Shown here one piece after another: positions 7,465-15,100 of a stretch of DNA of 43,803 bases (position 1 is the first letter of the stretch; every line of letters begins with the position of its first letter). The stretch is from Deltaproteobacteria bacterium. GTDB lineage: Bacteria; Desulfobacterota; Desulfarculia; Adiutricales; JAFDHD01. A program made the position numbers and the translations under genes. The DNA is taken from contig JAFDHD010000014.1 in NCBI GenBank assembly GCA_019308995.1, forward strand, positions 1 through 43,803, in the 5' to 3' direction. The notes under the pieces are model-generated. The model was not told where the DNA came from and did no database searches. It worked only from the letters and a program-made list of their open reading frames with translations.

Positions 7465-8741
7465 CGTGATGTTCCTTTCGGAAAAGCCGCGGTTCGTCGA
7501 GCCGTTTGATGATGGATCAGATTCTGATAGACCTGAACCGTATTTTTAGCGGTTCGTTCCCAGCTAAATAGGCGCTCGACGCGTTTGCGGGCGCGCTGAC
7601 CAAGCGCCTTGGAAAAATCCGGTTCAGAGATGACTTTGTGAATCGCCTCGGCCAAAGCTCGCGAGTCCTTTGGAGGAACCAACAACCCTCCTTCCTGGTC
7701 ATCTCCAACCACCTCTGGCAGGGACCCGGTTCGGGTGGTGACAACCGATGTCCCGCAGGCCATCGCCTCTGCCACAGGAAGCCCGAAGCCTTCAAACAGA
7801 GAAGGCATCACCAGCACCTGAGTCCGGCGATACCGCTCGATCAGCTCGGCTTCAGTCAATCTTCCTGTAAATGTGACCCGGCCTTCAAGGCTCATGGACC
7901 TGACCAGACCGGGAGCATAATGCTTGTCCGGTTCGCCCTTATCTACCACTGTCAGGCTCACTCTAGATGGCAGTTCAGGCATCGCCTCTAAAAGATAACG
8001 GAATCCCTTTCGCGGGTCCTCAGCGTTGCCTACGAAGAGGATGTCATCAGGATTCCGCTCCACCGAGGGGTCTGGTGAAAATGTATGCGCATTTACGCCC
8101 GTGTAAACGAGGTGAACCTTTTTGGGTTTCACACGGAAAGCTTCTTTCAGCTTTTTCAGACCAACATGAGAAGAGGTGATCATGCCGTCAATCCGGCGGG
8201 CCACCATCCCTTGCATCAAGAGAGGGTAAAAAACCGTGTTGTGATATTGTTCCCGCCAGGAAGACGCTCGTGGTAAAAATGCAGCCAGGTCGCGGATGAG
8301 CGGATGGTGTATCGTTGAAACGGCAGGAACCCCGTGTGCTCGGGCTAACAGGAGTCCAAATCCCAGTGTTTCGACATCATGAATCACATCAAAAGACCTG
8401 GCCCGGTGGAGTTCTTTGAATTTCAAAGCCGCCCTGAGACTGAAGGCCAAAGGCTCTGGGCAGTAACCCGTTCGGCTGGCCACATATTCAAAGAGGTTCA
8501 GTGGAGTTAATAAATCTTTCAGGTCGTGTAAAAGAAGTAATTTCTTTATCTTGATGCCCCAGACATGCTTATTGGGCAGCTTGATTACTCGCACCCCAGG
8601 CATGGGGTTCGGGTACGGAGGGCCGACGAGCATTGTCACCTCATGTCCCTGTTTTACCAGAGCCTGGCTTAAATTGTACAGATAAATTCCCTGCCCGCCA
8701 CAGTAAGGATTTCCGCGATAACATTGCAAACAAATGTTCAT
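7440..8741 (-). CDS. GT4-family glycosyltransferase (copy 2)
   Basis: A 433-residue GT4 glycosyltransferase, paralogous to its downstream neighbour. It opens MNICLQCYRGNPYCGGQG and carries ILFVGNAEDPRKGFRYLLEA, MPSLFEGFGLPVAEAMACG and TGSLPEVVGDDQEGGLLVPP. The start is set at ATG 8741, where family similarity begins. A longer in-frame extension to 8918 overlaps the upstream membrane-protein gene and looks non-homologous. No clear ribosome site precedes this ATG, but it follows the upstream stop by 13 bases, consistent with coupling. The probable role is in assembly of a surface polysaccharide or glycolipid. Confidence 0.9.
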   Translation of the reverse strand: MNICLQCYRGNPYCGGQGIYLYNLSQALVKQGHEVTMLVGPPYPNPMPGVRVIKLPNKHVWGIKIKKLLLLHDLKDLLTPLNLFEYVASRTGYCPEPLAFSLRAALKFKELHRARSFDVIHDVETLGFGLLLARAHGVPAVSTIHHPLIRDLAAFLPRASSWREQYHNTVFYPLLMQGMVARRIDGMITSSHVGLKKLKEAFRVKPKKVHLVYTGVNAHTFSPDPSVERNPDDILFVGNAEDPRKGFRYLLEAMPELPSRVSLTVVDKGEPDKHYAPGLVRSMSLEGRVTFTGRLTEAELIERYRRTQVLVMPSLFEGFGLPVAEAMACGTSVVTTRTGSLPEVVGDDQEGGLLVPPKDSRALAEAIHKVISEPDFSKALGQRARKRVERLFSWERTAKNTVQVYQNLIHHQTARRTAAFPKGTSRCMTTKIN

Positions 8742-8754
8742 GGCCGGCGCCGGA

Positions 8755-8970
8755 TTATTCTTCCTGAAGGTCTGCTTGGGGTTCAACCTGAATGGTGAGC
8801 AACGTCCAGCCGATCCAAAAACCAAGCCCGAGGAGCCACAAAAATCCGATGGCCACGGGTATAGCGAGGGCCCACCAATTTCTGGCGAAAACACCAATGA
8901 GAAATAAAAGAGCGGCAAAGAATGTGCCTAAACAAAGGGCCAATCCTTGAATACGCGAGTACTTATTCAT
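8755..8970 (-). CDS. Small two-helix membrane protein
   Basis: A 71-residue protein with two hydrophobic stretches, about residues 8-28 (LALCLGTFFAALLFLIGVFA) and 31-57 (NWWALAIPVAIGFLWLLGLG onward), and an acidic tail ending QADLQEE. No family is recognised. ATG at 8970 is chosen because GGAG lies eight bases upstream; a GTG at 8979 overlaps that site. It sits between a methyltransferase and the GT4 pair on the same strand with short spacing, so it is probably part of the same operon. It may help in membrane anchoring, but no function can be assigned. Confidence 0.65.
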   Translation of the reverse strand: MNKYSRIQGLALCLGTFFAALLFLIGVFARNWWALAIPVAIGFLWLLGLGFWIGWTLLTIQVEPQADLQEE

Positions 8971-9012
8971 TATCTTCACTCCAATCGTCTAAGCATTTCT
9001 TTCGGATTTGGA

Positions 9013-9834
9013 CTAAGTCTCAAAGGATTTTTCACCACCCATAGAGACTCGCTCAATACGAACCACCAGCACGTCAGCCAGGTTGGGACATTTGTGGGCT
9101 ATCCGGTCCATGGTTTGCAAGATCCTCTTGGCCGTCTTCTCGGGCAGGGACTTTAAGAATCTTCCCCATTTGGGGAAACCCCAAAACAAAGAGATCCCAA
9201 AATCCCGATCAATTCGGACATCCCGCGGGAGTATATTCAGGAGGAAAGAACGGTTGAACTTATAGGTGTGATCCTCAGGTTTGTCCCACATGTGAGAGCC
9301 TGAAATTCTTTTATCTCTGATAACCTTGTAGATTCGATCATATAACTTCGCGATTCTAAACCCCAGGTTATTGAAGTTGGCGACGGCGATAATTACTCGT
9401 CCGTCTGGCTTGAGGACCCTGATCATCTCACGCAAGGCTTGGCCAGGATCGTAAAAGTGATCAATGGCTCCCTTGCAGAAAATTTTATCAAAGCTCTGGT
9501 CAGCATAGGGAAGGTTTTCCGCGCTGCCACAAACCAGTCTGAGAGGAACGCCTCTTTTCGAGAAATTTGTTGCAGCCCTGCCTATCATAATATGTGAGCC
9601 ATCGAATCCGAAGAGGGTTGCCCCTTTGGGTTCTAAAGAAAGCAGGTCCAAGGCGCGGCCGCATCCGATGTCCAGGATCCATTCGCCAGGGCGGGGGTCA
9701 ACTGTCTCCAGAGTCTCACAGGTCATCCGGTCAATAAGATAATCCGTGTCTGGATTTATTGTGTCAGGAATAACCCCTTCATCGTCCCATTGCTGGTCTA
9801 TCTGTTCCTGTGTGACCATGGAAATGTTTTCCAT
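9013..9834 (-). CDS. Class I SAM-dependent methyltransferase
   Basis: A 273-residue Methyltransf_11/UbiE-like protein. It has motif I ILDIGCGRALDLL near residue 55, an acidic strand end FGFDGS, then GSAENLPYADQSFDKIFC and MIRVLKPDGRVIIAVANFNN. The C-terminal half (from about 165) has no domain I recognise. ATG at 9834 is kept; a second ATG five codons later is possible, and neither has a strong ribosome site. It is the first gene of the minus-strand polysaccharide operon, 42 bases upstream of the small membrane protein. The substrate is unknown; a glycan or lipid carrier is inferred from context only. Confidence 0.8.
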   Translation of the reverse strand: MENISMVTQEQIDQQWDDEGVIPDTINPDTDYLIDRMTCETLETVDPRPGEWILDIGCGRALDLLSLEPKGATLFGFDGSHIMIGRAATNFSKRGVPLRLVCGSAENLPYADQSFDKIFCKGAIDHFYDPGQALREMIRVLKPDGRVIIAVANFNNLGFRIAKLYDRIYKVIRDKRISGSHMWDKPEDHTYKFNRSFLLNILPRDVRIDRDFGISLFWGFPKWGRFLKSLPEKTAKRILQTMDRIAHKCPNLADVLVVRIERVSMGGEKSFET

Positions 9835-9931
9835 TACAAGACATGGTTATCAAAAAAAAGGGATGTTGAACGTATTAAATAAGGCCGAAGGCATATACTT
9901 CCTCTTTTGGGATTGTATAAACTATCTCACC

Positions 9932-9958
9932 ATAATACAACCTACTCCCAAAATTCAA
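9932..9958 (-). promoter_or_regulatory. Possible promoter of the polysaccharide operon
   Basis: On the minus strand TTGAAT (9953-9958) and TATTAT (9932-9937) are separated by 15 bases, about 100 bases upstream of the first methyltransferase. The spacer is short, so this is a weak call. Confidence 0.25.
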
Positions 9959-10098
9959 GACCCCTTAAAACAGAATTCGGGATTTTAATCTATGGCCTTA
10001 ATTTTTCCAGCCATTGAGACGAAAAGGGAACTCGGATGTCGCCAATCTCCTGGGCGTAGAAAAGTCGCCCTTTCATCCCGATGGGCCCCTATTCCTTA

Positions 10099-11028
10099 TT
10101 AAACCGTCGGCCGAGGCAGTAACCCGGCCGCTTCCACGATCTCAGGAACCTTTTCTTCCCATTCAATGGCCATCAGATGCACACCGGCCACGCCGGGAAT
10201 TTCTTTGAGCTCTTGAATCTGATCCAAGGCGATCTTTATGCCTTCTTGGGCCTGGCTCCCCTTTTCTGCACCTCGAAGGCGGCTGATGACCTCTTCCGGA
10301 ACGTCCATGCCAGGAACGGACCTTTGCATGTATCGAGCCATACCAACTGACTTCATGGGCGTGATTCCAGCCAGGATATAAACCTTTTCCGTTAGACCCA
10401 TGTCATAGGCCTGCTTCATGTACTCCCTGAATTTATCCATGTTGTAAATACACTGGGTCTGGACGAAATCAACACCTGCCGCAATCTTCATGGCTAGACG
10501 GTGAACCCTGAACTCAAATGGGTCGGCAAAAGGGTTTACCGCCGCCCCGATAAACAGCCTCGGCTCGGTTCCTTCCTCCATCTCCTGGCCGGAAATCAAC
10601 TTTCGCTCATCCCTCATCATCTTCACCGTCTGGATGAGCTGGATGGAATCCAGGTCAAAGACATTTTTGGATTCAGGATGGTCGCCGAATTTCTGGTGGT
10701 CGCCGGACAGACAGAGCATATTCCGGATACCCAGAGAGGTTGCGCCCAAAATGTCGGACTGGATGGCAATGCGATTGCGGTCCCGACAGACCATTTGCAT
10801 GTTGGCCTCAATGCCTTCCTGCTGTAAGATCAGGCATCCGGCCAGACTGGACATCCTGACCACACTGGTCTGATTGTCGGTCACGTTTACCGCGTCCACA
10901 TGATTTTTAAGATACTTCGCTTTCTCCCGAACGACCTCAGCATTCGAACTGCGCGGCGGACCGCATTCCCCGGTTATGACAAACTGGCCGGCGTTAAGAA
11001 GCTTTTCCAGGTTACTGTCTGATTTCAT
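10099..11028 (-). CDS. metF: Methylenetetrahydrofolate reductase
   Basis: A 309-residue MetF-family TIM-barrel flavoprotein. Recognisable parts are FVITGECGPPRSS at the start, AVNVTDNQTSVVRMSSL, the folate/FAD region NMLCLSGDHQKFGDHPESK, GAAVNPFADPFEFRVHRL, and DFVQTQCIYNMDKFREY. It catalyses interconversion of methylene-THF and methyl-THF, the last step of the methyl branch of the Wood-Ljungdahl pathway. Its start overlaps the stop of metV by four bases (ATGA), so MetV and MetF are translationally coupled, as expected for the MetVF enzyme. The upstream HdrA and MvhD proteins are its likely electron partners. It is the last gene of the operon. Confidence 0.92.
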   Translation of the reverse strand: MKSDSNLEKLLNAGQFVITGECGPPRSSNAEVVREKAKYLKNHVDAVNVTDNQTSVVRMSSLAGCLILQQEGIEANMQMVCRDRNRIAIQSDILGATSLGIRNMLCLSGDHQKFGDHPESKNVFDLDSIQLIQTVKMMRDERKLISGQEMEEGTEPRLFIGAAVNPFADPFEFRVHRLAMKIAAGVDFVQTQCIYNMDKFREYMKQAYDMGLTEKVYILAGITPMKSVGMARYMQRSVPGMDVPEEVISRLRGAEKGSQAQEGIKIALDQIQELKEIPGVAGVHLMAIEWEEKVPEIVEAAGLLPRPTV

Positions 11029-11693
11029 AATTTCAAGTCCTCCCTCACGATTTTGCGAGGACCGCCGTCACGGCTTGTGGTCCAATTCTTGAGGGGCTTA
11101 ACTTGTGTAAGTTGATTCAGCTTGCCCTGCTTCATGAGCTTGGTCACGATCAGGTGCCAGACGCAGTCAATCTCCTTATCAACCTCACACTTGCCATCTG
11201 CCGATCCTCCGCAGGGGCCGTTGAGAAGGCTCTTGGAACAGCGGGCGATAGGGCAGTAACCGCCGAAAAGGTGAACCTTGCAATCTCCACAGGCCTGGCA
11301 GTATTCGGCCCATATACCATGCTCCATGGATCCGCCCATGAAACAAGTATTAAGGGCCGGATAGACCTGGGCCTCAGGAAAACGTTCGGAAATAAACTGC
11401 GGGCCAATACTGCAAGCCATAGATAAAATGAGGTCGTAATTTGGCACCTGTTCATCGAGTGCCTCGATGTACTCCGGATCACATTGACGCTCCAACGTCA
11501 ATTCGTCCACCTCAAGAGGGTTATTGTCCTTTAACCTGGCAAGGCGGAGGGTAGAAGCCAGAATGCCAACTTCTTTGCTCCCACCGGCGTTACAGACCGT
11601 GACGCAGCCTTTGCAACCCACGATGAGAATCTTTTTCGCATCCTTGATCATTTCAATAATTTCATCAAGCGGTTTTCTCTCTCCTACAATCAT
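11025..11693 (-). CDS. metV: MetV, zinc/Fe-S partner subunit of MetF
   Basis: A 222-residue cysteine-rich protein of the 'methylenetetrahydrofolate reductase C-terminal domain' family (MetV). The cysteine groups are VGCKGCVTVCNAGG near the N-terminus, YCQACGDC near the middle, and GGYCPIARCSKSLLNGPCGG after it, which match the family's zinc and Fe-S ligands. MetV forms a heterodimer with MetF and links it to electron-transfer partners in acetogens. GAGGAAGG precedes the ATG. It lies between mvhD and metF in one minus-strand operon, with 22 bases to mvhD. Confidence 0.9.
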   Translation of the reverse strand: MIVGERKPLDEIIEMIKDAKKILIVGCKGCVTVCNAGGSKEVGILASTLRLARLKDNNPLEVDELTLERQCDPEYIEALDEQVPNYDLILSMACSIGPQFISERFPEAQVYPALNTCFMGGSMEHGIWAEYCQACGDCKVHLFGGYCPIARCSKSLLNGPCGGSADGKCEVDKEIDCVWHLIVTKLMKQGKLNQLTQVKPLKNWTTSRDGGPRKIVREDLKL

Positions 11694-11715
11694 GGCCTTC
11701 CTCTATGTATAACTC

Positions 11716-12144
11716 TCAGGCTGCCTGGGCCTTGGTTCTTGCAAACGGACTAGGTCCCAGCTCTTTAATTTTGGCGGTGAATTCTTCAGCTACCTGCGCG
11801 AAACGTGGTCCGTCGGCCGTAGACATGTTATACATCGCAACCCGCTCCGGTTCCACACCCATGCTTTCCAACACCGTCTGTACGTATTCCACTCTCTTAC
11901 GAGCTTTGATATTCCCGTTGATATAGTGACAGTCGCCTTCTATGCAGCCAGCCACGTACACCCCATCAGCTCCGTCTTCAAGAGCCTTAAGCAGGTGCAG
12001 GATGTCCACCCGACCCGTACAGGGCACGAGGATGATCTTGACATTGGGCGAATACTGCAGTCTCATCGAACCTGCCAGGTCCGCAGCAGCATAAGCTCAG
12101 TACTGACAGCAGTAAGCGATTATTTTCGGTTCAAACGCAGCCAT
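11716..12144 (-). CDS. mvhD: MvhD-type hydrogenase Fe-S subunit, predicted selenoprotein
   Basis: The full gene is 142 codons and contains an in-frame TGA at 12097-12099 (codon 16). Upstream of it the frame reads MAAFEPKIIAYCCQY, then the TGA, then AYAAADLAGSMRLQ; family members have cysteine at that place (CCxYCAYxAADLAG). A conventional reading would start at the internal ATG 12066 and lose the N-terminal cluster motif. Later cysteines are in VPCTGRVD and AGCIEGDCHY. MvhD-family selenoproteins are known, and a hairpin suited to a bacterial SECIS follows the TGA. The protein probably binds a [2Fe-2S] cluster and passes electrons to or from HdrA. It is cotranscribed with hdrA (24-base gap) and metVF. 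Confidence 0.88.
12067..12099 (-). promoter_or_regulatory. Predicted bacterial SECIS element after UGA codon
   Basis: Downstream of the TGA (12097-12099) the minus strand can form a seven-pair stem, CGGACCT with AGGTTCG (12083-12077 and 12073-12067, one G-U pair), around a three-base loop GGC. The loop's first G lies 21 bases after the UGA, inside the window usual for bacterial SECIS elements, and a loop G is the key recognition base for SelB. Confidence 0.6.
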
Positions 12145-12168
12145 ACTTCTTACCTCATCTCAATAGTC

Positions 12169-15100
12169 TTAAGCGATTAAAGCCTTCGTCTTGGCCAGCA
12201 GTTGCTCGTCCGTGAAGTGCTGAAGGCTGATGGCTTTACCCGGGCACTCGGAGACACAGGCGCCGCAGCCCTGACAGATTGCCGGCTCAATAACGGCATG
12301 GCCTTCTTCGCCAATATGGGGAACGCCAAAAGGACAGGTCCGAACACAGGTCAGGCAGACGGCGCATTTGTCCGGATCAACCACAGCCACAACACCGCCA
12401 ACGCTTATCGAATCCTTGGCTAAAATCGTTGTGGCCCTGGCGGCCGCGGCCCGAGCCTGCGCAATGGACTCCTCGATTGGCTTGGGATAATGGGCCAGAC
12501 CGGCCAGGAACATACCTTCATTGGTAAGGTCCACCGGCCGGAGCTTCATATGAGCCTCCAGAAAAAAGCCCTCGGCATTCAGGGAAATTTTATAAACCTC
12601 GGAAATCGCCTCACCTTCGTTGGGCAGGATGGCCGTGGCCAGGCATAAGATATCGCAGCTGATCTCAAGCGGTCGGCCTAAAATGGGGTCGGCCACCAAA
12701 ACCTTGAGTTTGTCCGGACTGACGGCCTCGACCTTGGGTTTGTCCTCGAGATCGTAACGGATGAAAACGACACCCAGTTTGCGGGCCTCGCGGTAAAGCG
12801 ACTCCCGGAAACCATAGGTCCTGATGTCGCGGTAAAGGATGTAAACTGAGGTTTCAGGGTTTGTCTCTTTGATTTTGATGGCGCTCTGCACGGAGTGACT
12901 GCAGCAGACCTTGGAACAGTAAGGCCGTTCCGGCTCCCGTGAACCGACGCACTGGATAAAGGCCACGGTCTCGGCCTCTTTGATGATTTCGGACCCTGCT
13001 GCCATGAGTTCATCCATCTCCAGAGCCGTCAAAACGCGGTCATGCCGACCGTATAGATATTCATCGGGTTTCAGCGGTGTTCCGCCGGTTGAGACGATGA
13101 CCGTCCCGTGGGGAATGCTGACCGTTTTTTCCGGGGTCTTGATTTCGGAGACAAAGTTACCCAGGAATCCGTCACACTTGGTAATCTCTGAGTTAAAGTA
13201 AATGTTTATCAATTCAGACGACTCAACCTTGTCAATCAAGCTGAGGGTGTAGGACTTGATGTCTTCGCCGCGCCAGGTTTGGTTGAGTTTGAGGGCGTTG
13301 CCGCCCAGGTGGTCGCTTTTCTCAACCAGATGGACCGGAAATCCTTGCTCAGCCATGGCCATGGCCGCGGTCATCCCGGCTACACCCCCGCCAACGATGA
13401 CGGCTTCTTTGGTCAGACCTAGTTCGGTCTGGTGCAGGGGCTCGAGTAAGGCGACCTTGGCCACCGCGCCGCGGACCAGGTCTTTGGCCTTCTGAGTGGC
13501 CTTTTCCGGATCGTCACGATGCACCCAGGAGTCTTGATCCCTGATGTTGGCCATTTCAAAGAGGTATTTATTCAGACCCGCCTGGGCCAGAGTCTCCCTA
13601 AACATCGGTTCATGGGTACGGGTCGAGCAGGAGGCCACGACGACGCGGTTGAGGTTGTGTTCGACCACGGCCTGTTGAATTTTGCCTTGGGTGTCCTGGG
13701 AACAGGTGAAAAGGTTATGATCCGCCAGCTCGACAAAAGGCAGCGTGCTGGCATATTCAGTCACAGCAGGCACGTCCACTACCCCGCCGATATTAATGCC
13801 GCAATGGCAGACGAAGACACCGATCCGGGGAGCTTGGCCAGATACGTCCTGCTCCGGGGGGTACTCGATCGTCTTGGTTTGGGTGAAACGAATTTCGGAC
13901 AGTTCTGATGTGGCGGCGCTGGCCGCGGCCGACGCTTCCATGACCGAGATGGGAATGTCCTTCGGTTCGCTGATGGCGCCGCAGACGTATATTCCCGGCC
14001 TGGAGGTCGCCACCGGCTCAAAGGAGGAAGTCATGACGAAACCGTCTTCGGTTAAATCAACCCCAAGCCGCTCGGCCAGTGCGGTGAATTCGGCGGTAGG
14101 CTCCAGGCCAACTGAGAGGACAACCATGTCAAACTCTTCGGTCTTACCCGCCCCGCTTTCGTCCACATAGCGAATAACGAGGTTTTCCTCGGGTGTCTGC
14201 TCCACGGTATGGACTCGGCAGCGAACGAAATGGATGCCTTCCTCCTTGGCCCGTTCGTAATATTTTTCAAAATCTTTGCCATAGGTGCGCATATCCATGA
14301 AAAAAATGGTGGTGTCCAATTCTTGGACCGAGTGCTCCTTGGCGATCATGGCCTCTTTGATGGCGTACATACAGCAAACGGCTGAGCAGTATGGCCGATC
14401 ACATGTATTGATATCCCGTGAGCCGATACACTGGAGCCAGGCAATTTTCTTCGGCTCCTTGTTGTCCGACGGCCTGATTAGATGCCCCTGATACGGCCCC
14501 GAAGCGGACAGGATCCGTTCAAACTCCATCGAAGAAAGTACGTTCGGGCTGGCGGCATACTGGTAGGTTTGAAAGCGAGCGGGGTCAAAGGCGTCAAACC
14601 CGGCGGCCAGAATCACGGAACCGATATCCATTTCGATGACTTCATCCTGCATCAGGTGCGTTTCAAGAGTCACCGCATCGGCTTCGCAGGCCGCAATACA
14701 TTGATGACACTCACAGCATATCCCGCAGGCCAGACATCGCCCCGCCTCAAGCTGACCCTGCTCAGGATCAAAGCCAAGCTCGATCTCATCAAAGGTTGTT
14801 TTCCGTTGCTTAAGTGAAATCTTAGGCATTTCAAGGCGGGACCTTTTCTCGTTATCCGTTGGTATGTCCCGCCAGTTTTTATCGTCCAGGCTTCGGTCAA
14901 TGGGTTTACGCCCGGCGGTTAAATCTTCACCCCTGAGGTAACGATCAATAGATATGGCCGCCTCCTTGCCACCGGCGACGGCTTCAATGGCCGAAGCAGG
15001 GCCGGTCTGCATGTCACCGGCTGCAAAGACACCGCTCCGACCGGTGGCCAGGCTGACAGGGTCAACCTCCACAGTTCCTCCCCGGGTGAAGGTCAGTCCG

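Noticed and set aside
8742-8918. N-terminal extension of the second glycosyltransferase
   Set aside because: It overlaps the small membrane protein gene in another frame and is not similar to the family; the paralogue also starts at the equivalent of ATG 8741.
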